Notes: generated by a model not told the origin, from the letters alone. A stretch of DNA of 48,486 bases from an uncultured Ruminococcus sp. (GCA_902765625.1 CACXAO010000007.1:1-48486), one strand, 5' to 3'; shown: positions 10,850-18,552, counted from the stretch's first letter. A program made the numbers and translations.

Positions 10850-11446
10850 TTACTTTCTTGTTCTTACCGCGTTGACAACCTTTACGATAACGGGGCAGAG
10901 GATCATGTTCACGCCAAGCTCAACGAGGAAGTTCACACCCGTCAGACCGATGATGGCGAAGAACAGAATGTCTGTGTCGCCTGCCCACTGCGCGAGAACG
11001 TCGCGGAAGAAGAGCAGCAGACCCGCGATAAAGATGCCCGTGTTGACGACGGGAGCGGCGAGTGCCGCGAGTACGGCGCCGAGGATCTGGTTCTTTTTGC
11101 TGACCGCGTTGTAGATAAGACCCGCGACGAAGCCTGCCGCCGAGCCCTTGAGCAGACAGAGCAGAATGCACATTGCGGGGTTCGCGTAGAACACCATCGC
11201 ACCGCCGGCGTCAGCGCCTGCCGCGCACATGATGAGAACCACGACGCTGAATACCGCGCCGAGATACGCGCCTGCCTTCGCGCCGTAGAGAGCCGAGCCG
11301 ATGACGATCGGGATCAGCGCCAGAGTGATCGCGAAGGGCTTTGTGGGGAAGTATGTGGTGACTACCTGCAGCACGATGATGATTGCCGTCAGGATAGCAA
11401 GACCCACAAGCGTAAAGGTTTTGCTGTTAGTGTTTTGCTTTTTCAT
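10850..11446 (-). CDS. ECF transporter substrate-binding S-component (vitamin uptake)
   Basis: A 198-aa hydrophobic protein with about six membrane helices, including the TTYFPTKPFAITLALIPIVIG and GAKAGAYLGAVF-type segments seen in S-components of energy-coupling-factor transporters. These proteins bind one vitamin and dock on a shared EcfAA'T module, not encoded here. The substrate is unproven: lying between the pantothenate kinase gene and the biotin ligase gene suggests pantothenate or biotin, and the sequence does not obviously match BioY. ATG 11446 is chosen because AGGAGG stands 7 nt upstream; the frame opens earlier but without a site. Confidence 0.85.
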   Translation of the reverse strand: MKKQNTNSKTFTLVGLAILTAIIIVLQVVTTYFPTKPFAITLALIPIVIGSALYGAKAGAYLGAVFSVVVLIMCAAGADAGGAMVFYANPAMCILLCLLKGSAAGFVAGLIYNAVSKKNQILGAVLAALAAPVVNTGIFIAGLLLFFRDVLAQWAGDTDILFFAIIGLTGVNFLVELGVNMILCPVIVKVVNAVRTRK

Positions 11447-11536
11447 TAAAACAACCTCCTGCTGTCTTTCTGCCGATTTGATACAGATAAGACGCAAAGT
11501 TTATTTACAAAGAGCCGAAGCTCTGTTGTACGGATT

Positions 11537-11599
11537 AATTGAAAATTAATATAATTCGTAGCGAAGCGACCCTTAATTTTCCATTTTTCATTTTCAATT
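11537..11599. repeat. AT-rich inverted repeat with a GTCGCTTCGCTAC core
   Basis: AATTGAAAAT (11537-11546) and ATTTTCAATT (11590-11599) flank a segment containing CGTAGCGAAGCGACC. Related GGGTCGC/GCG fragments recur at 25592-25605 and 30301-30315, so this looks like another dispersed repeat type. It fills most of the 163-bp gap between coaX and the S-component gene. Confidence 0.5.
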
Positions 11600-11609
11600 T
11601 TCCATTGAC

Positions 11610-12377
11610 TTACTTCCTGTTCCTCTTATATATCGATTTCAAGCCCTCGAGGATAATGTTCTCGTCAAACAAGATCTCGTGCGAGCAGTTTCTTATCATC
11701 TGGGGAGCAAGCCCGCCCGTGGCGATGATCTTGCAGTCCTCTCCGGCTTCCGCGAGGAACTTGTCGAGCATTCCGTCGAGCATACACGCCGTGCCGAACA
11801 TAACGCCCGAGCGAATGCAGTCGACGGTGTTGGTGCGGATAGCGCTCTTCGGCGCGCGCAGGTCGACCGCAGGCAGAAGCGCGCCGTTGTTTGTCAGCGC
11901 GTCGAGCGAGATTCCCACGCCCGGTGCGATAGCGCCGCCGCGGTATGCGTTGTTGCTGTCGACGTAGCCGATGACCGTCGCCGTGCCCATGAATATCATC
12001 AGCAGCGGGCCGCCGTACTTCTCGAGCGCGCCGACGCAGCCGCAGACTATGTCGCCGCCGAGGGTTTCGGGTCGGTCGATACGCAGTTCAATGCCTGTTT
12101 TCAGCCCGGGGCCTACCACAAGGCTGCGCACGCCGGTGCTGACTTCGATAGCGTCGCGCAGAGGCTGGGTTATCTTAGGTACGACGGAGCTGATTATCGC
12201 CGCGTCGATAGCCTTGTTGTCGATATGGTAGATCTGGAAGAAGGTGAATAGCTCGACCGCGATTTCGTCGCTTGTCTTGCGCGTATCGGTCGAGATCCTG
12301 AGCTTGAATTTCAGCTCGTCGCCCTCGAAAAGACCGAATTTTATGTTGGTATTTCCTACGTCGGCTGTAAGCAGCAT
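11610..12377 (-). CDS. coaX: Type III pantothenate kinase
   Basis: Catalyses the first step of coenzyme A synthesis, phosphorylation of pantothenate. The 255-aa length is normal. The ASKHA-fold nucleotide motifs are visible: DVGNTN at residues 6-11, a TRKTSDEIA block, the GPGLKTG segment and GGDIVCG, followed by a C-terminal GGLAPQM motif. Type III enzymes typically resist CoA feedback inhibition (family knowledge). It is the first gene of the minus-strand series, with a well-formed promoter upstream. AGGAG lies 7-8 nt before the ATG. Confidence 0.96.
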   Translation of the reverse strand: MLLTADVGNTNIKFGLFEGDELKFKLRISTDTRKTSDEIAVELFTFFQIYHIDNKAIDAAIISSVVPKITQPLRDAIEVSTGVRSLVVGPGLKTGIELRIDRPETLGGDIVCGCVGALEKYGGPLLMIFMGTATVIGYVDSNNAYRGGAIAPGVGISLDALTNNGALLPAVDLRAPKSAIRTNTVDCIRSGVMFGTACMLDGMLDKFLAEAGEDCKIIATGGLAPQMIRNCSHEILFDENIILEGLKSIYKRNRK

Positions 12378-12410
12378 AAGTGTTTTCTCCTAATGATTAT
12401 TACATCAATA

Positions 12411-12438
12411 ATTATAACACATTTTTCTACAGTTTCAA
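12411..12438 (-). promoter_or_regulatory. SigmaA-type promoter for coaX
   Basis: On the minus strand TTGAAA (12438-12433), 16-bp spacer, TATAAT (12416-12411), giving a short leader before coaX. Confidence 0.85.
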
Positions 12439-12488
12439 GGTGCATATTAGGTATTTTATTACAATTTGAAAAAGTGGTTAATTATTTG

Positions 12489-12516
12489 TTGAATTTTCAC
12501 CGCGATGGTGTATAAT
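12489..12516 (+). promoter_or_regulatory. SigmaA-type promoter for the transketolase genes
   Basis: TTGAAT (12489-12494), 16-bp spacer, perfect TATAAT (12511-12516) preceded by TG. Transcription would start near 12523, leaving a leader of about 95 nt. Confidence 0.85.
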
Positions 12517-12522
12517 ATTTAT

Positions 12523-12606
12523 AGCTAGGCATTGTGGTTTTCCGTCGGCATTTGTCGGAATTCAGATGCGGCTTGCATTGAAAACCATGGGGGTTTTTGA
12601 GAAAGG
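12523..12606 (+). promoter_or_regulatory. Structured 5' leader of the transketolase operon (candidate regulatory RNA)
   Basis: TGGTTTTC (12535-12542) can pair with GAAAACCA (12580-12587), enclosing two smaller hairpins (TTCCG/CGGAA at 12540-12560 in an alternative register, and GATGC/GCATT at 12565-12579), like a three-way junction. The same AAAACC (12581-12586) can instead pair with GGTTTT (12592-12597) just before the ribosome binding site. The two pairings exclude each other. I do not recognise the family; ligand and mechanism are unknown. Confidence 0.4.
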
Positions 12607-12618
12607 ATGGTTAATCAG

Positions 12619-13467
12619 ATGGATAGTTCAGAACTCAGACAGCTTCGGATTCTTGCCGCAAAGTCACGCTTGGGCGCAATCCTCGGCACATATCACGCAA
12701 AGTCCGGTCACCCCGGCGGCTCGCTCTCGGCGGCGGATATCTTCACATATCTCTATTTTAAGGAGATGAACGTAGATCCCGCAAATCCCGGTTGGGCAGA
12801 CCGCGACCGCTTTGTACTCTCAAAGGGACACTGCTGTCCCAGCCTCTACGCCACTCTGGCGCTCAAGGGCTATTTTGACTGGAACGAGCTTACGGTACTC
12901 CGCCACATCGGCGCGATGCTCCAGGGTCACCCCGATATGAAAAAGACGCCCGGCGTCGACATGAGCACAGGCTCGCTCGGACAGGGAATCTCAGCCGCGT
13001 GCGGCATGGCGCTGGCTGCGAAGCTCGACGGCAAAGACTATCGTACCTATACACTTCTCGGCGACGGCGAGGTAGAGGAAGGTCAGGTCTGGGAGGCGGC
13101 GATGTTCGCATCTCACCACAAGCTCGACAACCTCGTTGTAATGGTAGACCAGAACGGTCTGCAGATCGACGGCACCGTCGACGAGGTAGCGGGAATTGAA
13201 CCGCTTGACAAGAAGTTCGAGTCCTTCGGATTTGAAGTAATAAAGATCGACGGCCATGATTTTGAGCAGATCGCATCAGCTTTGGACAAGGCAAAGACCG
13301 TTAAGGGCAAGCCCACGGCTATCCTTGCCGCAACAGTCAAGGGCAAGGGCGTATCGTTCATGGAAAATCAGGTCGGCTGGCACGGCACCGCTCCCAACAA
13401 GGAGCAGTACGAGCAGGCAACCGCCGAGCTTGAGGCGGAAATCAAGGGATTGGAGGGCGAGTGCTGA
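12619..13467 (+). CDS. Transketolase, N-terminal (ThDP-binding) subunit
   Basis: With the next gene forms a split transketolase, moving two-carbon units between sugar phosphates in the non-oxidative pentose phosphate pathway. The conserved SGHPGGSLSAADI, SKGHCCPSLYA and the ThDP/Mg motif GDGEVEEGQVWEA...QNG are intact. ATG 12619 gives the usual N-terminus (MDSSELRQL) with AAAGGA 11 nt upstream; an in-frame ATG at 12607 abuts that site. The stop codon overlaps the start of the second subunit gene (TGATG), which suggests translational coupling and 1:1 synthesis. It is preceded by a structured leader. Confidence 0.95.
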   Translation: MDSSELRQLRILAAKSRLGAILGTYHAKSGHPGGSLSAADIFTYLYFKEMNVDPANPGWADRDRFVLSKGHCCPSLYATLALKGYFDWNELTVLRHIGAMLQGHPDMKKTPGVDMSTGSLGQGISAACGMALAAKLDGKDYRTYTLLGDGEVEEGQVWEAAMFASHHKLDNLVVMVDQNGLQIDGTVDEVAGIEPLDKKFESFGFEVIKIDGHDFEQIASALDKAKTVKGKPTAILAATVKGKGVSFMENQVGWHGTAPNKEQYEQATAELEAEIKGLEGEC

Positions 13468-14414
13468 TGGCTCAGACAGTATTGAAGGCAACGCGCGAGA
13501 GCTTCGGCGAAGCGCTCTGCGAGCTCGCAAAGGATAACAAGGACATCGTCGTTTTTGACGCCGACCTCGCTGCGGCTACAAAGACAGGCGTTTTCAAGAA
13601 GGCATACCCCGACCGCTTCTTCGACTGCGGTATCGCCGAGGGCAACATGATGGGCGTCGCGGCAGGCATGGCGGCTGCGGGCAAGATCCCCGTAGCGGCG
13701 TCGTTCGCGATGTTCGCAACAGGCAGAGCGTTCGAGCAGATCCGCAACTCTATCGCCTATCCGCGCCTCAACGTAAAGATCGCGGGCTCACACGCGGGTA
13801 TCTCCACGGGTGAGGACGGCGCGACACACCAGTGCATCGAGGATATCGCGATCATGCGCGCTATCCCGAACATGGTAGTTCTCAATCCTGCCGACCACTG
13901 GGAGATGAAGGCGGCGACAAAGGCGGCTATCGAGTACGACGGCCCCGTATATATCCGCCTCGGCAGACTGGCTATCGACAGCTTCAACGACCCCGAAACC
14001 TACTCCTTCGAGCTGGGCAAGGGCATCACTCTCCACGAGGGTAACGACGTTGCCGTTATCGCGACGGGTCTTGTCGTCAACGAAGCGCGCAAGGCTGTTC
14101 AGGAGCTCGAGGCAGAGGGCATTTCGGCGCGCCTGATAAACATTCACACAATCAAGCCAATCGACCGCGATATCATCATAAAGGCGGCGAAGGAAACGGG
14201 CAGGATCATCACCGTTGAGGAGCACAACGTTGTCGGCGGACTTGCGGACGCGGTCTGCGAGGTAGTTACGGCGGAATGTCCCGTAAAGGTAACGCGAATC
14301 GGCGTTCAGGACGAGTTCGGCCACAGCGGTCCCGCTTGGGAGCTGCTCGACGAGTTCAAGCTCACCCAGCCGCATATCGCGAACGTTATCCGCGAGGTTG
14401 TAAAAGAGAAATAA
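13467..14414 (+). CDS. Transketolase, C-terminal (pyrimidine-binding) subunit
   Basis: Supplies the second half of the transketolase active site. The glutamate that activates ThDP lies in the FFDCGIAEGNMMGVAAGMA block; the SHAGISTGEDGATHQ loop and the C-terminal transketolase domain (TVEEHNVVGGLADAV, EFGHSGPAWELL) follow. At 315 aa it is the normal size for split enzymes. The ATG overlaps the stop codon of the first subunit gene. A strong terminator follows directly. Confidence 0.95.
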   Translation: MAQTVLKATRESFGEALCELAKDNKDIVVFDADLAAATKTGVFKKAYPDRFFDCGIAEGNMMGVAAGMAAAGKIPVAASFAMFATGRAFEQIRNSIAYPRLNVKIAGSHAGISTGEDGATHQCIEDIAIMRAIPNMVVLNPADHWEMKAATKAAIEYDGPVYIRLGRLAIDSFNDPETYSFELGKGITLHEGNDVAVIATGLVVNEARKAVQELEAEGISARLINIHTIKPIDRDIIIKAAKETGRIITVEEHNVVGGLADAVCEVVTAECPVKVTRIGVQDEFGHSGPAWELLDEFKLTQPHIANVIREVVKEK

Positions 14415-14420
14415 TATTAT

Positions 14421-14476
14421 GGCGCTGCGAGGAACGAAGCAAAACGCTTCGATCCTTCACAGCGCCGTTTTTTATT
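14421..14476. terminator. Long terminator hairpin after the transketolase operon
   Basis: GGCGCTG...GAGGA..CGAAGC pairs with GCTTCG.TCCTT..CAGCGCC around AAAAC, then GTTTTTTATT. The hairpin overlaps the 3' end of the convergent membrane-protein gene, so it may act in both directions. Confidence 0.88.
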
Positions 14477-15287
14477 ATTGCAGCTCGTTGAGCTTTTGGT
14501 TTATTTCCGCTGCAAGCTCGTCGTAATCCTCCTGCGGAAGATATCCGTTGTCGCGGCGGAATTTCAGCTCGTCGAGTTCTTCCTCAAGCTCCTTGCGCTC
14601 GCGGAGGTTCTTTTTGATAACCTGCTTCTCGTTAATACCGCGGAACACTTCCGAAAAAGACGGCGTAATATTTACCAAGCCGTAAACGAGCGTGCCGATA
14701 AATACAGCGAACAGCGATACGTAGGTGATGATGTCGGCAGGCTCAAGCGGAATTGAATACATGGTGTGCTGATAGATGTAGTTGAACAACAGGGTCGTGT
14801 GACAGAATAAGAGGACGGCTGACGCGGGGATAAGCAGCAGCCTTGACGGCAATCCCTTTATCGCGGCGGCAACGATAACCCCGCACGCCGCGATGAATAA
14901 AATGTACCTTGCTATCAGAAAAACAGAGTCGGAAGAAGTTATGCTGTCCAAGCCGTTGCTTGTATAGAAGGGAATTTGCTGAAAAACAACAACGGCAGCG
15001 ATCGCCTTCTGAATTGCCGCGAGCACGAAAGCCGCCGGCAAAAGGAATACTCCCGCCTTTGTTTCGCGAAAGAAAAAGATATACAGCGAAAAGATAAGGC
15101 ACGGCAGAACCGGAAATACTATATAACGCAAATAAAACCATATCATGCCGAAGCCACCCTGCGCGTTCTGCGCTGAGCCAAAGCCTGATGTGAAGAAAAT
15201 AAGGGCAATACAGGCAAGAAATCCAAGCAGCGAGATCGCCGCGCATATCATAACGGGCGCCTTGCCCCGCATAATTTGTTTTTCCAT
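14475..15287 (-). CDS. Multi-pass membrane protein with a charged C-terminal helical tail, unknown function
   Basis: A 270-aa protein with about six hydrophobic segments in residues ~12-205, then a ~60-residue soluble tail rich in Lys/Glu (RERKELEEELDELKFRR followed by a DNGYLPQEDYDEL motif). The tail resembles SHOCT-type C-terminal modules, which are short helical oligomerisation elements. No enzymatic motif is visible. The ATG has AAAGGAG 8 nt upstream. Its upstream region carries a 43-bp tandem duplication that doubles both the promoter and part of the ribosome binding site. Its end overlaps the transketolase terminator hairpin by 2 bp. Confidence 0.75.
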   Translation of the reverse strand: MEKQIMRGKAPVMICAAISLLGFLACIALIFFTSGFGSAQNAQGGFGMIWFYLRYIVFPVLPCLIFSLYIFFFRETKAGVFLLPAAFVLAAIQKAIAAVVVFQQIPFYTSNGLDSITSSDSVFLIARYILFIAACGVIVAAAIKGLPSRLLLIPASAVLLFCHTTLLFNYIYQHTMYSIPLEPADIITYVSLFAVFIGTLVYGLVNITPSFSEVFRGINEKQVIKKNLRERKELEEELDELKFRRDNGYLPQEDYDELAAEINQKLNELQ

Positions 15288-15309
15288 AGAAATTCTCCTT
15301 TCGGATTAA

Positions 15310-15337
15310 ATTATAGCACAAATTTTTCATAATACAA
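15310..15337 (-). promoter_or_regulatory. Proximal copy of the duplicated sigmaA promoter
   Basis: Minus strand TTGTAT (15337-15332), 16-bp spacer, TATAAT (15315-15310). Transcription would start almost at the ribosome binding site, giving a very short leader. Confidence 0.75.
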
Positions 15338-15352
15338 GACCTTTCGTATTAA

Positions 15353-15380
15353 ATTATAGCACAAATTTTTCATAATACAA
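15353..15380 (-). promoter_or_regulatory. Distal copy of the duplicated sigmaA promoter
   Basis: Same hexamers and spacer 43 bp further upstream (TTGTAT 15380-15375, TATAAT 15358-15353). It also sits directly before the divergent GH13 gene. Confidence 0.7.
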
Positions 15381-15403
15381 GATATAAGAAAGAGGTGTAA
15401 CAA

Positions 15404-16693
15404 ATGGCTGTATCAACACAAAAAACACTGAGAAATCAGGTGATGTATCAGGTGTTCGTCCGCAATTTCAGCGAGGAGGGAACCTTCGCCGCGGTTCAGA
15501 GCCGCCTCGACGAGATCAAGGCTCTCGGCACCGACATTATCTGGTTCATGCCGATCCATCCAATCGGCAAGCAGGCGCGCAAGGGCGCTCTCGGTTCGCC
15601 CTACGCGATAAGCGACTACCGCGCGGTCAATCCCGAGTTCGGCAGCATTTCGGACTTCAAGAGCCTTGTCGGAGCGATCCACGGCAAGGGCATGAAGTGC
15701 ATCATCGACGTGGTCTATAACCACACCTCGCCCGATTCGGTTCTGAGCAAGGAGCACCCCGAGTGGTTCTACCACCGTCCCGACGGCAGCTTCGGCAACC
15801 GCGTCGGCGACTGGACCGACATCATCGACCTCGACTACTCAAACCGCGGCCTTTGGGATTACCAGATCGAAACGCTCAAATTCTGGGCAGGCATCGTCGA
15901 CGGCTTCCGCTGCGACGTCGCGCCGCTCATTCCGCTTGAGTTCTGGCTAAAGGCGCGGGAGGAGGTAGAAGAGGTACGCGAGGGTTGTATCTGGCTGAGC
16001 GAGTCGGTCGAGCCGGGCTTCATAACGTATATGCGCGGCCGCGGAATGACGGCTCTCTCGGACTCCGAGATCTTTCAGGCGTTCGACATGGCTTACGACT
16101 ACGACGTTTACGGCGCGATGAAGGCGTACCTCGACGGCAGCGGCAGTCTTGAGACATACGCAGAGGCGCTCAACCGTCAGGAGTACACCTTCCCGGACAA
16201 CTACGTCAAGCTGCGCTTCCTCGAGAATCACGACCAGCCGCGCGCGCGTTTCCTGATTCCCGACGAGAATCTGCTGAAAACATGGACGGCGTTTTTGTTC
16301 TTCCAGAAGGGCATGACGCTGCTCTACAACGGACAGGAAAAGGCGGTTTCGCACGCGCCGTCGCTGTTTGACCGCGACACGGTAAAGTGGAACGCGGCTG
16401 AAAGCGTCGATCTGACGAGGTACATCGCGCGCCTTTCGTACATAAAGAGCGACCCGGTTTTTGCCGACTGCTCATACAAGGCGACCGCGCCGTCGGCGGA
16501 CACCCTCGTCGCTCTCAGAGAGCACGACGGAAAGAAAATGCTCGGCGTATTTCCGCTCAAGGGCGAAAGCGGCTTGGTTCGCGTTGAGTTTGAGGACGGG
16601 GTCTACGAGAACCTCATCAGCGGCGAGGCTGTCGAGGTGTTCCGCGGAACGCTGAGCTCCTGCGGCAAGCCCGTTATCCTGCGCAACTTCTGA
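15404..16693 (+). CDS. Cytoplasmic glycoside hydrolase family 13 enzyme (alpha-amylase-like)
   Basis: Acts on alpha-glucans or maltooligosaccharides. The 429-aa protein has no signal peptide, so it probably acts inside the cell on imported oligosaccharides. The (beta/alpha)8 barrel motifs are DVVYNH (102-107), GFRCDVAP with nucleophile Asp171, WLSES with acid/base Glu200, and ENHD with transition-state stabiliser Asp277. A short C-terminal beta domain follows. Exact specificity (maltogenic, trehalose-related or neopullulanase-like) cannot be told. AAGAAAGAGGTG precedes the ATG. An EamA transporter gene starts 1 nt after its stop, and a sugar-phosphate-type HAD phosphatase follows, suggesting one operon. 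Confidence 0.9.
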   Translation: MAVSTQKTLRNQVMYQVFVRNFSEEGTFAAVQSRLDEIKALGTDIIWFMPIHPIGKQARKGALGSPYAISDYRAVNPEFGSISDFKSLVGAIHGKGMKCIIDVVYNHTSPDSVLSKEHPEWFYHRPDGSFGNRVGDWTDIIDLDYSNRGLWDYQIETLKFWAGIVDGFRCDVAPLIPLEFWLKAREEVEEVREGCIWLSESVEPGFITYMRGRGMTALSDSEIFQAFDMAYDYDVYGAMKAYLDGSGSLETYAEALNRQEYTFPDNYVKLRFLENHDQPRARFLIPDENLLKTWTAFLFFQKGMTLLYNGQEKAVSHAPSLFDRDTVKWNAAESVDLTRYIARLSYIKSDPVFADCSYKATAPSADTLVALREHDGKKMLGVFPLKGESGLVRVEFEDGVYENLISGEAVEVFRGTLSSCGKPVILRNF

Positions 16694-16694
16694 G

Positions 16695-17606
16695 ATGAAG
16701 GGATTTTTGCGCACAAAAACCGCCGCCGTTCTGCTCTCGGTGCTCTGCACCCTGCTCTGGGGCACGGCGTTTCCGTTCATAAAGCTCGGTTACGCGGCGT
16801 TTGAGGTGGCGGACGGCGACGTCGGCGCAATGCTGCTCTTTGCCGGCTGCAGGTTCTTTCTCGCGGGACTCATGGTGCTGCCCGTCATCGCGTTTCAGCG
16901 CGCTCGCGTCCTTCCGCAAAAGGGCGACGTGCTGCCGATAGCCGTCCTCGGGCTTGTGCTCACGGCGGGTCAGTACTTCTTCACCTACATCGGGCTTGGC
17001 TTCACGAGCGGCGCGAATACCTCGATAATCACCGCCTGCGCCTCGTTCCTGACCGTGCTCGCCGCGCCGTTTTTCTTTCGGTCTGACAGGCTCGGCGCGC
17101 TCAAAATAATCGGCTGCGTGCTCGGCTTCTTCGGCGTTCTCGTCATGAACCGCGGCGGTTCGGTCAGCGGCGAAACGCTCTTCGGCGACAGCATGATCTT
17201 TATCTCGACCGTCTGCGCGGCGGCAGGAAATCTGCTCTCAAAAAAGGCGGCGGCAGGCAGAAATCCGCTGCTTGTCACGGCGTGGCAGCTGCTCCTCGGC
17301 GGAGGGATCCTCATTGCCGTCGGATTGATATGGGGCGGCAGACTGAATTTTTCGAGCGTCCGCGGCATTGCGATACTGCTGTGGCTCGCGTTCGTCTCGG
17401 CGGCGGCGTTCAGCGTATGGACGGCGCTGCTCAAGTACCACCCGGCAAGCAAAATCTCGGTTTATACGCTGCTGATTCCCGTGTTCGGAACCGCGCTTTC
17501 GGGTCTGCTGCTCGGCGAATCGGTCTTTAAAATAGAAACACTGCTCGCGCTGCTGCTGATCGCGGCGGGAATAGTGCTTGTCAATATCACGCGAAAGGGG
17601 TCGTGA
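16695..17606 (+). CDS. EamA/DMT-superfamily transporter
   Basis: A 303-aa inner-membrane protein with ten predicted helices arranged as two EamA halves; the first begins LLSVLCTLLWGTAFPFIKLG, the classic start of this family. Members export or exchange small metabolites such as amino acids, nucleosides or sugar phosphates; the substrate here is unknown. It starts one base after the GH13 stop codon and its stop overlaps an upstream in-frame GTG of the HAD gene, so all three are probably one transcript. Confidence 0.88.
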   Translation: MKGFLRTKTAAVLLSVLCTLLWGTAFPFIKLGYAAFEVADGDVGAMLLFAGCRFFLAGLMVLPVIAFQRARVLPQKGDVLPIAVLGLVLTAGQYFFTYIGLGFTSGANTSIITACASFLTVLAAPFFFRSDRLGALKIIGCVLGFFGVLVMNRGGSVSGETLFGDSMIFISTVCAAAGNLLSKKAAAGRNPLLVTAWQLLLGGGILIAVGLIWGGRLNFSSVRGIAILLWLAFVSAAAFSVWTALLKYHPASKISVYTLLIPVFGTALSGLLLGESVFKIETLLALLLIAAGIVLVNITRKGS

Positions 17607-17611
17607 ATAAT

Positions 17612-18283
17612 ATGATTAAAGGCGTTTTGTCCGACATGGACGGGGTCGTTCTGGACAGCGAAAAGCTATACGTCCGCTTCTGGTGCGAGGCGGGACAGGC
17701 GTGCGGCTTCCCGATGGAGAAAAAGCACGCTCTCGGTATCCGTTCGATGGCGCGTCCCTACGCGATCGAAAAATTACAGGGCTGGTTCGGCGAGAGCTTC
17801 GACTACGACGAGGTGCGGGGCAAGCGTATCGAGCTGATGGACGCCTACGTCGAGCGGCACGGCATCGAGGCTAAGCCGCAGGCGGAGTATCTGCTTTCGT
17901 ATTTAAAGGAAAACGGTATCGGGGTCGCGCTCGCAACGGCAACGGCAAAGCCTCTCGCGGAAAAGTACCTTGAGCGCGTCGGGCTTCTCAAATATTTCGA
18001 CGAGGTTGTCAGCGCAAAGCAGGTGGCTCACGGCAAGCCTGCGCCGGATATATACCTTGCCGCGGCAAAAAAGCTCGGACTGCGCCCGGAGGACTGCATA
18101 GCGCTTGAAGACTCGCCGAACGGAATCCGGTCTGCACACGCGGCAGGCTGCAAAACGGTAATGGTGCCCGACCTCGACGGCGCGACCGACGAGATAAAGC
18201 CGCTTTTGTACGACGTCGCGGACGGCTTAGGCGACGTGGTGAGGATAATTAATACTGAAAACTTAAAACTTAAGAATGAATAA
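17612..18283 (+). CDS. HAD-family phosphatase / beta-phosphoglucomutase-like hydrolase
   Basis: About 223 residues with the HAD motifs: SDMDGVVLDSE (nucleophile and acid/base Asp), TATAKP (motif II Thr region), GKPAPDIYL (motif III Lys) and EDSPNGIRSAHAAG (motif IV). The helical cap between motifs I and II is the C1 type of beta-phosphoglucomutase and sugar-phosphate phosphatases. With a GH13 enzyme in the same operon, a maltose- or glucose-phosphate substrate is plausible but unproven. ATG 17612 is preferred (AAAGGGG 11 nt upstream); a GTG at 17603 is the alternative. Confidence 0.88.
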   Translation: MIKGVLSDMDGVVLDSEKLYVRFWCEAGQACGFPMEKKHALGIRSMARPYAIEKLQGWFGESFDYDEVRGKRIELMDAYVERHGIEAKPQAEYLLSYLKENGIGVALATATAKPLAEKYLERVGLLKYFDEVVSAKQVAHGKPAPDIYLAAAKKLGLRPEDCIALEDSPNGIRSAHAAGCKTVMVPDLDGATDEIKPLLYDVADGLGDVVRIINTENLKLKNE

Positions 18284-18287
18284 TTAA

Positions 18288-18318
18288 GGGCGGGCTCCGC
18301 CCGCACCCGATTTGATTT
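18288..18318. repeat. GC-rich palindrome (GCGGGC/GCCCGC) of a dispersed type
   Basis: GCGGGC (18290-18295) and GCCCGC (18299-18304) followed by ACCCGATTTG. A close relative with the same ACCCGATTTG flank is the core of the repeat at 45011-45185. Confidence 0.55.
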
Positions 18319-18326
18319 AAAAATAG

Positions 18327-18360
18327 AAACGCCCGGTTTATCGCCGGGCGTTTCCTGTCT
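18327..18360 (+). terminator. Rho-independent terminator after the GH13-EamA-HAD operon
   Basis: AAACGCCCGG and CCGGGCGTTT form a perfect 10-bp stem with a TTTATCG loop; the tail is only moderately T-rich. Confidence 0.75.
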
Positions 18361-18374
18361 GTAAAAAATGAGGG

Positions 18375-18468
18375 GTACAATTACGTGCCTCTGTGGCGGC
18401 ACGTATTGAGGAGGGTAGAACAATATACTCGACGGTTGCGGTTCCGTCTTTTGAGTACGGTTATATTA
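18375..18468 (+). other. Two-stem element upstream of lexA, candidate structured RNA of unknown type
   Basis: Stem 1: CAATTACGTGCC (18378-18389) with GGCACGTATTG (18398-18408), one bulged T. Stem 2: AATATACTCGACGG (18422-18435) with CCGTC (18444-18448), GAGTA (18453-18457) and TATATT (18462-18467), with unpaired TTTT and ACGG-type bulges. Neither is followed by a T tract and no clear promoter precedes them. No reading frame is visible. I do not recognise it as a known riboswitch or repeat; it has no second copy in this window. Confidence 0.35.
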
Positions 18469-18538
18469 AACAATATTAATATGAAAACTGTGTGAAGTTC
18501 TGCTGAAACCTCGTTGAAAAAATTTTTTCAAAAAAACG

Positions 18539-18552
18539 AAAACAAATGTTTG
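18539..18552. promoter_or_regulatory. Probable LexA box overlapping the lexA promoter
   Basis: The 14-mer AAAACAAATGTTTG matches 11 of 14 positions of the Bacillus-type LexA box CGAACRNRYGTTYC, including the complete AAC-N4-GTT core. It overlaps the -35 hexamer, the expected position for autorepression. Confidence 0.6.

Larger units (their letters stand above)
15297..15382. repeat. 43-bp direct tandem duplication containing a promoter
   Basis: 15297-15339 and 15340-15382 are identical apart from one base (15304 G versus 15347 T). Each unit holds a complete minus-strand promoter and the CGAAAGG part of the ribosome binding site. Confidence 0.95.

Noticed and set aside
9831-11114. 427-codon plus-strand open frame opposite birA and the S-component gene
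   Set aside because: It is a mirror frame of two well-supported minus-strand genes, has no ribosome binding site, and its product is Arg/Ala/Glu-rich without domain structure; typical of antisense frames in GC-rich codon usage.
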